Origin: Acorus gramineus
Lineage: Eukaryota; Streptophyta; Magnoliopsida; Acorales; Acoraceae
Direction: 5' to 3'
Length of the DNA stretch: 64,000 nucleotides
Assembly: GCA_030737835.1 (NCBI GenBank)
Contig: CM060856.1
Location: 13,185,116 to 13,249,115, forward strand
The translations under genes and the position numbers were made by a program. A model generated the notes under the pieces. It made no database searches. It was given only the letters and a program-made list of their open reading frames with translations, and was not told the origin of the DNA. This document shows positions 48,030 through 59,595 of the stretch, one piece after another. Numbering within the stretch: the first letter of the stretch is position 1; each line of letters begins with the position of its first letter.

Positions 48030-50770
48030 CTTTGCTAAATCAATCTAAAAGGAATAGATGTGTATAACTGTATGAGAATAAATGTACATAAGATCATTTT
48101 GTATTTCAAGTCCTATTGAAATTGTATTATTTCATCGAGATGACAAAAAAAAAGAGAAAATGATTTATTCTATAGGTGTAAGAGGGGTCAACATATCAAA
48201 TTAATTGTTTTGACCTCTTTCATATGTTAAATCAACTGTAATAATCTCTTATTAATATGAGGACCCACAAATCGAATTATTTTTTCACCATTTATAAATC
48301 ATTATTCACATCTTATTCACACTTTATACATATCAAAATAATTGCTTTGACCTCTTTCATATGTCAAATCAATATAATAATCTCTTATTAATATGAGGAC
48401 CCACAAATCGAATCATTTTTTCACCTTTTATAAATCACTATTTACATCTTATTCACACTTTATTCATAACTTATTTCATAGGCAACCAAACAATAAAAAC
48501 TTTATTATTATATTTTCAAACAAAAATAACTAAAAATATAACCAAACAGAAAATCACTTATTTCACTGGTATAGTTATTTATTCCCTTTTAATAGTCATA
48601 AACTCTAGCCCCCCTAATCCCGTTTGGGGTGGAGTATAAACCATGGATAAGGGAGAATACAGTAGAATAGCCCTCAAACAGCTGTTTGTTTGACAAGAAT
48701 AAACCTTGATAGCTATGTCTGGATAAGCTAGGATAAGACCTGATAACTATTATAAGAAAATGGTGGAATTGCTTATCAGGGCTTATCTATGCTAATGGAT
48801 AAAAATACTCTTCTCTATCATTTTAAAATTTTTATCTAACCTAACACTCTCTGCACACATTCCAAAAACTGTCACATTTATCATATCACACACACATCTC
48901 TCATACTTATTCCCAAACATAAAATAATTTATGCAGGGGTATAGTTGTCGTTTAAAAAGTCATAAACTCTTATCCATCTCTTATCTACCACTTATCCTTA
49001 CTTTATTCAAGGTGAACTAAACAACAAAAAGATCAATTTTACGTTTCCCAATAAGAATAACAGAAAAGACAACTAAACAAAAATTTATTTATTCAGCATG
49101 GATTGTTATCTATCCCAGTATAGCTATCAAGAGCGAATAACCCTATGTCACACACCAAATGAGTGGTAGAATATTTATGTCTTTATCCAAATGACATCTA
49201 AAACACATACCGTTTTTTATTTTTTTAAAATTATATACCTCATATAATTAGGCATATTCAGGTGAAATTTATACTCCAATGAATTAAATGATATTATTTA
49301 TAAAAAAAATATGACAAAGTTTTAATGATGTATATACCAGTGAGTGAGTGAAGGGAGCGAGAACTATAAAAAATGATTGAGTGTAACATAGCTCGTTCTA
49401 TTATGATTGATTTCTTTTTCTTATTAGATTGTTCTGATTTATTTATTTAGTTATGGATAAAGTCTTAAAAATAGTATGTTCATTTTTACATTTTTCTTAA
49501 AAGTCACATACTTGTTACTTTTATAAATGAGACGAAGTATATATTTTAATGAATTAGATATATTATTTATATAAAATAAAAAAAATCAATAAAATATATA
49601 TCTTAAAAAGCTAAGGAGATTGACAAAAAAAAAGCTCAACCGAAAAACACACAAAAAATCTTTGGAGGAGATGCGGACGGATTTAGGGAGGTCCGGTTGA
49701 GTTATTAGTTTAAGTCCCAAAAGTAAGGACTCCGGGCACTTTTGATTTGGATTTAAATCTAAATAGAGGGGATCTGGCCCAATCAAGTTGTATATTGTTA
49801 TGAAACCTCACATGTGGGAGGCAGAGATATAACTCGAGCGAGTTGGATCAGATTGAAACTTAACCCGAACTCAATCTGAGATTGGAGAAAGCCAACCCGA
49901 GATCAAAAATCCTGCTTGCCATTGTGGAATCCGTGGCCCCGTCGGCAACGGCGACGAAGCTAAAGAAGAGGGACGGGTTCCTGTTTGGGTTCTTGACGAG
50001 GTGGAAGGCACAAATGGGGACGGTGAGCAACACCCGGAGACGTGGGAGTGAAAGGGGAAGAGAGAAACCTGTGTCATGTATTTATAGGATGGTGGTTTAG
50101 TGACACACTGAATGATAGGTGGTGAATAAAGTAAAGTGGTGGTTTAAAAAAAAAACGAAGGGTGGGGATAGACGAGCTCTTATTTTTTGGATAATCTTAC
50201 CGTCCTATTTTCAACTTCAATTCCGATCTATACGTGTTTTGAATTTTTTAAAAATAGCATATTAATGAAGTACATGTTTTTATTAAAAAGTGAAACATAT
50301 ATTTTAATAAATTACATGAATTCATTTATAAAAATTATATAAAATTTTTATAAAAGTATGTACCTCGTTAATATGAGCATATGTTTCAATGACTATCTAT
50401 AGACACGTATATAACTGAAATTAGGATTGAAAAAAGCACTGAGTGTAACAACACTTTTTTTTTTGTTTTTTTTATGTGGATACCTCTTTTGGTTGACAAA
50501 GAAAGCTCCCCCTCCACCTCATGTTTATTTGTCCTTCTCTATTATTGGCTGATACAAGGGCCCATGTATATCAAGTCGCCGCCTGTATCGTGGCCCACCA
50601 AAAAAAGCCCAAATCAGAAAAGGACAAACAAAAATGAGTGATCCTAAAATTTTCTAAACATGTCTCGCGGTGACGCGGTCCACGTAACTCAGCGGCATTT
50701 GCCACGTCAACATGGACTTGTAGGAGGACGTAATGAACGGACAAACTCCTCTCAAAAATACATTTTCTTT
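48030..50770. repeat. 2.7 kb tandem duplication, copy 1
   Basis: Begins at CTAAATCAATCTAAAAGGA and ends ...ACAAACTCCTCTCAAAAA. The whole segment recurs in direct orientation at 50771-53630, about 95% alike by eye. It is mostly AT-rich repeat (TTATTCACACTTTAT..., GATAAGGGAGAATA...) plus a GC-richer patch at 49880-50100 with an open frame in both directions (KILLAIVESVA on plus; none recognisable). Relative to copy 2 it has an extra 137-bp internal duplication and lacks the MITE. No gene is claimed. Confidence 0.9.
48191..48465. repeat. 137-bp tandem duplication inside copy 1
   Basis: TGACCTCTTTCATATGTTAA at 48211 recurs as TGACCTCTTTCATATGTCAA at 48348, with the following AATCTCTTATTAATATGAGG shared. 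Copy 2 of the large duplication has one unit only. Confidence 0.85.
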
Positions 50771-53630
50771 GTTAAATCAATTTAAAAGGAATAGATGTGT
50801 ATAGCTGTATGAGAATAAATGTACATAAGATCATTTTGTATTTCAAATCCTATTGAAATTGTATTATTTCATCGAGATGACAAAAAAAAGAGAAAATGAT
50901 TTATTCTATAGGTGTAAGAGGGGTCCACATATCAAATTAATTGTTTTGACCTCTTTCATATGTTAAATCAACTGTAATAATCTCTTATTAATCAGGGATC
51001 CACAAATCGAATCATTTTTTCACCTTTTATAAATCACTATTCACATCTTATTCACACTTTATTCACAACTTATTTCATAGCCAACCAAACAATAAAAACT
51101 TTATTATTATATTTTTAAACAAAAATAACTAAAAATATAACCAAACAGAAAATCACTTATTTTATTGGTATAGTTATTTATTCCCTTTTAATAGTCATAA
51201 ACTCTAGCCCCCCGAAACCCTGTTTACGGTGGAGCATAAACCAGGAATAAGGGAGAATATAGTAGAATAGCCCCCAAACAGCTGTTTGTTTGACAAGAAT
51301 AAACCTTGATAGCTATGTCTGGATAAGTTAGGATAAGGCCTGATAACTATTCTAAGAAAATAGTAGAATTGTTTATCGATGCTTATCTATGTCAATGGAT
51401 AAAAATATCCTTCTCTATCATTTTAAAATTTTTATCTAACCTAACACTCTCTGCACACATTCCAAAAACTGTCACATTTATCATATCACACACACATCTC
51501 TCATACTTATTCCCAAACACAAATAATTTATGCAGGGGTATAATTGTCATTTAAAAAGTCATAAACTCTTATCCATCTTTTATCTACCACTTATCCTTAC
51601 TTTATCCAAGGTGAACCAAACAACAAAAAGATCAATTTTACGTTTTTCAATGAGAATAACAGAAAAGACAACTAAACAAAAATTTACCTATTCAGCATGG
51701 ATTGTTATCTATCCCAGTATAGCTATCAAGAGCGAATAACCCTATGTCACACCCCAAATGGGTGGTAGAATATTTATGTCTTTATCCAAATGACATCTAA
51801 AACACATACCGTTTTTTATTTTTTTAAAATTATATACCTCATGTATTTAGGCATATTCAGGTGAAATTTATACTCCATTGAATTAAATGATACTATTTAT
51901 AAAAAAAAATATGATAAAATTTTGGGATTTTTAGTTTTAAGTCCTCACAAACCATCATATTTAGTGATCGATCCCTCCCTTCTTCGTATTTAGCTTTTAG
52001 TCCCCAGATTTAAATGATAGTTCCTTTTTAGTCCCTGAGAGGGACCTATCCATAAATTATTTAATTTAGTTTTTAGTCCCTGTGAGGGACCTATCCATGA
52101 ATTATCCTTTAAATCGGGGGACTAAAACCTAAATACGAAGAAGAGAGGGATCGATCACTAAATATGATGGTTTGTGGGGACTTAAAACTAAAAATCCCTA
52201 AAATTTTAATGATGTATATACCAGTGAGTGAGTGAAGGGAGCGAGAACTATAAAAAATGATTGAGTGTAACATAGCTCGTTCTATTATGATTGATTTCTT
52301 TTTCTCATTAGATTGTTCTGATTTATTTATTTAGTTATGGATAAAGTCTTAAAAATAGTATGTTCATTTTTACATTTTTCTTAAAAGTCACATACTTGTT
52401 ACTTTTATAAATTGTATAAATGAGATGAAGTATATATTTTAATGAATTAAATATATTATTTATATAAAATAAAAAAAATCAATAAAATATATATCTTAAA
52501 AGGCTACGGGGATGACAAAAAAAAGCTCAACGGAAAAACACACGAAAAATCTTTGGAGGAGATGCGGACGGATTTAGGGAGGTCTGGTTGAGTTATTAGT
52601 TTGTCCCAAAAGTAAGGACTCCGGGCACTTTTGACTTGGATTTAGGTCCAAATAGAGGGGATTTGGCCCAATCAAGTTGTATATTGTTATAAAACCTCAC
52701 ATGTGAGAGACAGAGATATAACTCGGGCGAGTTGGGTCAGATTGAAACTTAATCTGAACTCAATCTGAGATTGGAGAAAGCCATCCCGAGATCAAAAATC
52801 CTGCTTGCCATTGTGGAATCCGTGGCCCTGTCGGCAACGGCGACGAAGCTAAAGAAGAGGGACGGGTTCCTGTTTGGGTTCTTGACGAGGTGGAAGGCAC
52901 AAATGGGGACGGTGAGCAACACCCGGAGACGTGGGAGTGAAAGGGGAAGAGAGAAACCTGTGTCATGTATTTATAGGATGGTGGTTTTAGTGACACACTG
53001 AATGATAGGTGGTGAATAAAGTAAAGTGGTGGTTTAAAAAAAAAACGAAGGGTGGGGATAGACGTGCTCTTATTTTTTGGATAATCTTATCGTTGTATTT
53101 TCAACTTCAATTTCAATCTATACGTGTTTTGAATTTTTTAAAAATAGTATATTAATGAGATACATGTTTTTATTAAAAAGTGAAATATATACTTTAATGA
53201 ATTACATGAATTCATTTATAAAAATTATATAAATTTTTTATAAAAGTATGTACCTCGTTAATATGAGCATATGTTTCAATCACTATCTATAGATGCATTA
53301 AAAGTTGAAATTGAGGTTGAAAAAATAACACTTTTTTTTTTGTTTTTTTTATGTGGATACCTCTTTCGGTTGACAAAGAAAGCTCCCCCTCCACCTCATG
53401 TTTATTTGTCCTTCTCTATTATTGGCTGATACAAGGGCCCATGTATATCAAGTCGCCGCCTGTATCGTGGCCCACCAAAAAAAGCCCAAATCAGAAAAGG
53501 ACAAACAAAAATGAGTGATCCTAAAATTTTCTAAACATGTCTCGCGGTCCACGTAACTCAGCAGCATTTGCCACGTCAACATGGACTTGTAGGAGGACGT
53601 AATGAACGGACAAACTCCTCTTAAAAATAT
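50771..53630. repeat. 2.7 kb tandem duplication, copy 2 (SERAT3 promoter side)
   Basis: Direct repeat of 48030-50770 starting at GTTAAATCAATTTAAAAGGA and ending ...ACAAACTCCTCTTAAAAA, immediately upstream of the SERAT3 promoter. Carries a 275-bp MITE at 51924. The small open frame at 52771-53001 is the counterpart of 49882-50100 and stays open, but it has no recognisable product. The shared right end (CCACGTAACTCAG...GTAGGAGGACGTAATGAACG) suggests that part of the SERAT3 upstream region was duplicated. Confidence 0.9.
51924..52198. mobile_element. 275-bp MITE with long terminal inverted repeats and 9-bp target duplication
   Basis: Starts GGGATTTTTAGTTTTAAGTC and ends with its inverse ACTTAAAACTAAAAATCCC. 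The arms pair for about 80 bp with only a few mismatches. Flanked by TAAAATTTT at 51915-51923 and 52199-52207. The 9-bp duplication suggests a Mutator-type non-autonomous element. The centre has two copies of TTTAGTCCCTG(A/T)GAGGGACC. Copy 1 of the surrounding duplication has no insertion here (CAAAGTTTTAATGATG at about 49315). Confidence 0.9.
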
Positions 53631-53720
53631 ATTTTTTCGAAAAAAATTTGTCGTCCGGCGATCAGACAGAAATCTGTCAGAACGCGACGCGGCGATGATC
53701 ATTTTAAAAACGGATCTCCG

Positions 53721-53731
53721 CCTTATAAAAC
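53721..53731 (+). promoter_or_regulatory. TATA box of SERAT3
   Basis: CCTTATAAAAC, 116 bp upstream of the SERAT3 start codon. It would place transcription start near 53755 and give a leader of about 90 nt. Confidence 0.5.
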
Positions 53732-53781
53732 AGAATCATTGATAAATCTATCGCTTCATCGAAATCTCGAACCCACAAAAA

Positions 53782-53806
53782 CTAGGGTTTTGTTTCGAAA
53801 CCCTAG
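53782..53806 (+). promoter_or_regulatory. Telobox inverted repeat in SERAT3 leader
   Basis: CTAGGGTTT (53782-53790) and AAACCCTAG (53798-53806) are perfect 9-bp inverted repeats with a 7-base loop, 41 nt before the ATG. As DNA these are two opposed teloboxes; as RNA they could form a hairpin in the 5' UTR. Confidence 0.55.
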
Positions 53807-53846
53807 AAATCGAGGAACCGTTTTGAAGCGTGTCCGGTAGAAAGTC

Positions 53847-56800
53847 ATGGAGGCCGACAAGCCTTGCATGTCTTCATCCACGTCCTCTACTACTACTACT
53901 ACTGCTACTAGTGCTACCGATACCACTGTTTCTTGTTGTTCTGCCTTGAAGTGTCAGCCGGAGAGGTTCTTCCCCATATACGCCATGGGAAATCTGGGGA
54001 TCAACTCGAATTCGACGGCGGCGGTCGCTTCCGAGGCGGATTCTGCTGTGGATTCGATATGGGAGGCCATTAGAGCGGAAGCGAAGTTGGAGGTATTGTT
54101 CGTTTTAGTCTTAGGTGGAGATTCTATTCGAGTGTGCTGTGTGCACAGCTGGTGGAGTACGGTGCGAGGAGTGAAAAAATGGAGTTTTCATTGAAATTGA
54201 TTTATTGTTTGCTATAACACGTTTGTGTGACATAGTGACACTGATTTTTTTCTCAAAAATGAAATTTTTTAATCAGCTTTTGTTGTCGGGAATTTAACAT
54301 ATCCATAATAATTTTAATTCTGTAATTTTTTTTATTTTATTTTTGTGTGAAGTTATGATGGGAACTAGAGAAGAGTAGAAATCCTTCATAATTTCTTGTA
54401 CATATGGGCAAGAACTCTGAGAGTTGCATGATTCTGCTTGTGCAAATGTATTTCCATGCTTTTACATCCCATATGCCAGTCTTGTTGAGATTGTGTCCAA
54501 GAATCTGGCATCATCAATCATGTGACGATATAACATCTTGCAGTCACTTATTGGTATTATGTTCTGATCCTGGTGGGCAACTGTTTTAAATATCCGGTTG
54601 TACACTTGATTTCAATGATATCTTCTGTACCATGATTCGTATTAGTTAGAGTGCCAGACTATACATTGAATGTGTGCTTTCTTTTGGGCATACAATAAAA
54701 TATGTGGCAATTGTTTTCAGGCAGAGAAGGAGCCGATCCTAAGTAGCTTCTTGTATGCAAGTATATTGTCCCATGATTGTTTGGAAAGGGCACTTGGATT
54801 TGTCCTTGCAAATCGGATGCAAAATCCTACTTTGTTGGCAACTCAATTGATGGACATCTTTGACAATGTGATAATGCATGACAGTGGTATTCAACGGTCG
54901 ATACGTCAGGATATTCAGGTGATTCAATTGCCACATGCAGGCATATGAGATTTGCATTTTGTTCTATTTCATATGAAGGGCGATAATATCATTATGTGCT
55001 TGTAACCAAACATAAAATATATCTGATTACAGGCATTCAAGGACAGGGATCCTTCATGTGCTTCATATAGCTGGGCGTTATTATACCTTAAGGTATGGTT
55101 TCTTGTTGTTATATACTTATATGTTATGAATCTAGTTTAGACAACAAAAGATGTGACATTTTCTATTCTTGACGAAATTCATCTTGCATTTTGTAGATTT
55201 AGAACTTTAACTTGTGACTTGTGAGCTTCGCTCAATACAAATGATAGAACATCTTATACCATGAAGTTGTTTTAATTGTCTACCAGGGCTATCATTCTCT
55301 GCAATCATATAGAGTGGCCAATGCATTGTGGAACCAAGGACGCAGAGTCTTGGCTTTAGCACTGCAAAGCAGGATAAGTGAGGTGATTTTTGTACAACTC
55401 TTTGCTACATCGTTGATGTTATTGTTACCAGGTAGGTGATAGGTGTATTGTGTACATAAATTTGTGAGTTTGACCCCTTCAATATACTCATAAATCGTCT
55501 GTGTTACTTGTAGGTTTTTGCAGTGGATATACACCCAGGTGTGTTTTGCCAGTCTACTGCAACATCCTACTCTGTATTCTGGAAGATATGCAGAATATAT
55601 CCACCTATAATGAAAGAAAAAATCATTTTTTTAAAATCATATTTAATTCACCTTCTATTTTCATATGGTCTGGGATGAATTTGGGTAATGATTCTCATTT
55701 CTTCTCAATGACAATGCTATACACAGTGGAACCTGGTCATGCCCATCTGCCAATATATCTTTTACTTTCCTGTAAGGTGGACTAGTTGGTTGCTCAGTGC
55801 TAGTTTTTAACTTCTATTAACCTGAACTGTCTTTATTAATCCCTTATGATATGATACATGGAATCAAATATTGGTATCGAGTCTTGGTGCTAACTTACCC
55901 TCCTGTGTGTTGGCAAAAATTGAAAAATTTTCTATGGAACCGTGGCACACGGGCGGAGGTAACTTACCCAACTCAGCCAAAAGGTCAATTACGGGAGGTC
56001 CCTCTGATATCAAAAAATTAAAAAAAAAATATTGTTGTTGGTTTAGGTTAATTTGATCTTCTGGTATCATATCTTTTTATTTGTAATTTTTACTGTTTCA
56101 CTCATTGTACTTTCTTCATCTATTAGTTTCCAGAAAAAGTAGGAAAATTGATGATCGATCCATTTGTGATGTTGCCTTTTCTTCTAATCTGGTTGTCATT
56201 TGTAACTGGGTTTGTATGTTTTAACTTAAATTATTAGTTATCTACTTATCTCGTAACTTCTTTTCATTATTCATCTTACCTATTGACAAGAATAGAAATC
56301 AGGAAAAAAAGATTTTCTTCAAGGCAATATCAAATAGGAACTAGGCCTGTCAACGGGTCGGGTCCAGACCCGACCCGACCCGGACCCGATTACACGTGTA
56401 ATATACCCGACCCGATTCGGACCCGACCCGAGTTGGACCCGACCCGGTGGACCCGAACAAACAAACGGGTCGGGTCCGGGTCCACCCCGCCCCGACCCGT
56501 TGGACCCGATTGTTTTTTTTAATATATGTTCATATATTATAAGACCATTAGTATTAGTTGATACATAATTTTATTTCTTACTTAACTTATTTTTGTATCT
56601 ACAAGTTCATAAATCATAATCATAACAAGTCTATAAATCGGTTTGTTTTGGACAATTAACTTATTAGCATTTGAATTTGTATGATTAATTAGTTTGTTGC
56701 ATGATTTATGTTTATTATTTAGGTTAATATGTTAATGTTTATTGTTTTGAATGTTGTTTAGGTTAATATTGTTTTGAATGTTGTTTAGGTTAGTTATGTT

Positions 56801-59595
56801 TATTATTTAGGTTAATATGTTTTTTACGTTAGTGATTATTGTTTTGGATGTTGTTTAATAATTCATTTACTTCTTTTGAATTGTATAAAATTATATTCAA
56901 ACATAGTCTCATTAACAATAATGTTTTATTACAAAAAATTTCAAATAGAATGATAAGACAAACAAATACATGAGCTCTTCTCTTTTTTTTTTTCTTTTTT
57001 TTTTACCCAACCATCCGGGTTGGGTCGAACCGGGACCCGACCCGGGTCCGACGGGTCCGGGTCCGGGTCCACATTTCTCCGGACCCGCCGGGTCCTAGGT
57101 TGGACCCGGACCCGCCGGGTCCTGTCACGGGTCGGGTCCGGGTCCACCCCGACCCGACCCGGACCCGACCCGTTGACAGGCCTAATAGGAACCAACAGTT
57201 GAATATTATGTAATCTCAGTCTCGGATGGTGGGATAATTTCATCTCCAATCAAACTATTACATTGTGTAAGTTACCTAGAGATCTTGAAAAGGGTGTGTA
57301 TATATCTCGAAACCCATAAAGTTTATCTCACCCAAATGATGATATTTGACCATTTCAAGTGTTTTTATCTGGGATATATGGCCCTCCCAAATATCGTGAA
57401 CCATTCATAAAATCACTTGGGCATGGTATTAGGAAAAAATTGCAATATTGGAACATCTTATTGTCTTGATCGTCAAAGATGATTTCTAACTATTTCTCTC
57501 CCGGAGGACTGCGAGAGTGGGAGGGGGATATCTTTTATTTTTCCATGATATAAAGGCCATTCACCAAGTAGTCTCGTCTCCCGTGTATAGCAGGGTGTTG
57601 GGGGAGGACCATGATATCGTCCTAACCTTTGCATTTTTTTTAATACAAAGTAACCACTCAGAGGATTCAAACCCAGGACTTCATGCTGTTAATCTGAGAA
57701 TTGTCATTGTTCAAAATAATGAGATCTTTATATTTATGCGATAAGACGATATTAAGAAATAGTGGACTGCAACTGGTAGGTCATTCTTTCAAACATAGAG
57801 AATAGAGATGCATTTAAAAGTGAAAAGTAGACAGGCGCTTGCTGGGAATGAGCATCAGCATAAATTCCTGTATGTTGATTCCATATCTTCCTTCTAGTTG
57901 ACACTGTCCCTCTCAGGTACTTGCATCACAATTTAATATGCTGTTGTGTTTGCTCAAAAAAAAAAAAAAAAGCTGTTTAGTGTGCCTCTTATATTTAGAT
58001 GGCAAAATCAAAATATTCACTTTTGAAGGCTTATTTCCTCATAAATTGTCAAACAAGAGAGGTCATTACCATTGTATTCTGCCAGTGAGATATATTTGTT
58101 GTCATGGATTTTTTTTTATCAAGGTCTTTCATGTTGTTCTAAATCACACACTCTAATGCAGCTGCCAAAATTGGAGAGGGAATATTACTGGATCATGGAA
58201 CTGGAGTAGTTATTGGTGAAACTGCTGTAGTGGGGAACAGGGTTTCTTTGATGCAGGCAAGTTGGTTCTACCATGTTATCAAAATATGCCCATGAAAATT
58301 GCCTTAGTCATGTTGTTGTCCTGTGCCCCGAACAATTAATGAGGATTCAATAATTCATGAATACTACCTTTAAAATTGGGATGCATTTTAAAGTGAAAGT
58401 GCTTTGCTATATTAAGCATTTTATATTTAAGGCAACAATGTAGGAAGTGTTGAGGGATCCTTAAGCCTCATCTAGATATTTTTCTTTTCAATAATTCCCT
58501 TGCATCTGTTCTGATATATTTTGCTTGAGCTGGCATTTATTTTTGCATTGGAACTGCATAGTAATTTGATAGTTTGTACACCGTTATTCGTCTCTATAAG
58601 ACTATAACTATGTGCTGAAAATGCTTCAATAATTTCTGCTTCTAATTAAAAATGAAAATTTGGTAGATGCAAATGGGTTAGCTTGTGATGGTTGATTGCT
58701 TTCTCACAGGCTGTAACGCTAGGAGGTACTGGTAAAGAAACTGGGGATCGCCATCCTCAAATAGGTCAAGGGGCTCTTATTGGAGCTGGTGCAACTATTC
58801 TTGGTAACATCATAGTCGGAGAAGGTGCTATGATTGCTGCTGGTTCGTTGGTATTGAAGGATATTCCTCCCCACAGGTTGGAGAGACATTTAATATATAA
58901 TTTGAATTCTCTTATGGAAAAATAAACTTTAGTTGTATTGAGTTATTGATGCCACTTGATATATTGTTAAATCTGATCCCTATAGGGTCACTAGTCTTTG
59001 TGATTCATCTACACCATCTTAATTGTTGAGCGATCCTGAGATAGGTTTTTATGAACTGCCACAAATTGATAGATACCCAAAAAATCCAATGTGTTGGGGC
59101 AATGGTACATTCTTCAAGTGATACTTTTCTTAACCTTGATGTAGATGAAATGGTCAAGGATGTTAGGGTTCAATTATAAATGAAAGATAGCTTTCTAGAC
59201 ATACCCAAATCATTATTCTTTGATTGTGTTTGCAGAAGCTTATACATAGAGATTTTGTTAAGTGGTTAAGTGGAGATTTTTCTCTGCCAATCTTTTCATA
59301 TTGAAGGCATCATCATCTTACATGTGTCTTTGGGTTTTAAAAGCATGGTTGCAGGGAATCCCGCAATGGTAGTCGGGCGAGTAGAAGAACAAGACCCATC
59401 TATGACAATGAAGCACGGTGAGTCAAGACAACAGAGATCAATGTACTTAAATGATGGTCAAAATTAGAAAACAAAAAACTAGTCCTTCAAATGCTACATA
59501 TTGCAGATGCCAGTAGAGATTATTTTGAACACATGGCCACCTGTTGCTTGGAGAGGAGATCAAATGGTTGCGCGGAGGGACAATCCAACGGTTAG
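53847..59595 (+). CDS. SERAT3: Serine O-acetyltransferase, SERAT3 type, 349 aa
   Basis: Makes O-acetylserine from serine and acetyl-CoA, the carbon skeleton for cysteine; partner of O-acetylserine (thiol)lyase. Nine exons: 53847-54092, 54721-54918, 55033-55092, 55287-55382, 55514-55538, 58162-58256, 58710-58876, 59344-59417 and 59507-59595 (1050 bp). Residues 1-80 are Ser/Thr/Ala-rich and variable. The helical N-domain (EPILSSFLYASILSHDCLER) is followed by the left-handed beta-helix. Active-site residues aligned to bacterial CysE: Asp205 (DIHPAAKIG), His220 (LLDHGTGVVIGE) and His255 (GDRHPQIG); then SMVAGNPAMVVG. The tail EEQDPSMTMKHDASRDYFEH is the extension typical of cytosolic SERAT3 enzymes, which in Arabidopsis are weakly active. 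Intron 6 starts GC (ATGCAG|GCAAGT), a GC-AG intron. Intron 5 is 2.6 kb and carries a SINE remnant and a hAT-like element. The upstream region was duplicated. Confidence 0.94.
55873..56030 (+). mobile_element. 5'-truncated SINE in SERAT3 intron 5
   Basis: Starts at the box B-like GGTATCGAGTC and shares with the SINE at 9991-10180 the blocks GTATCGAGTCTTG, CTTACCCAACTC and GGTCCCTC, then an A-rich tail. Box A is missing, so it is 5'-truncated and presumably inactive. Confidence 0.65.
56342..57184. mobile_element. 843-bp hAT-like non-autonomous element built of GACCCG arrays
   Basis: Starts TAGGCCTGTCAACGGGTCGG and ends with the inverse CCGACCCGTTGACAGGCCTA (one difference possible). Subterminal regions are arrays of GACCCG/CGGGTC hexamers in both halves; the centre is AT-rich. 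Flanked by the 8-bp duplication ATAGGAAC at 56334-56341 and 57185-57192, the hallmark length for hAT transposons. No transposase. It lies in SERAT3 intron 5. Confidence 0.88.

Noticed and set aside
49871..50100. Small ORFs conserved in both duplication copies as a possible gene
   Set aside because: Both strands are open in the same GC-rich patch and the conservation is explained by recent duplication. No known domain.
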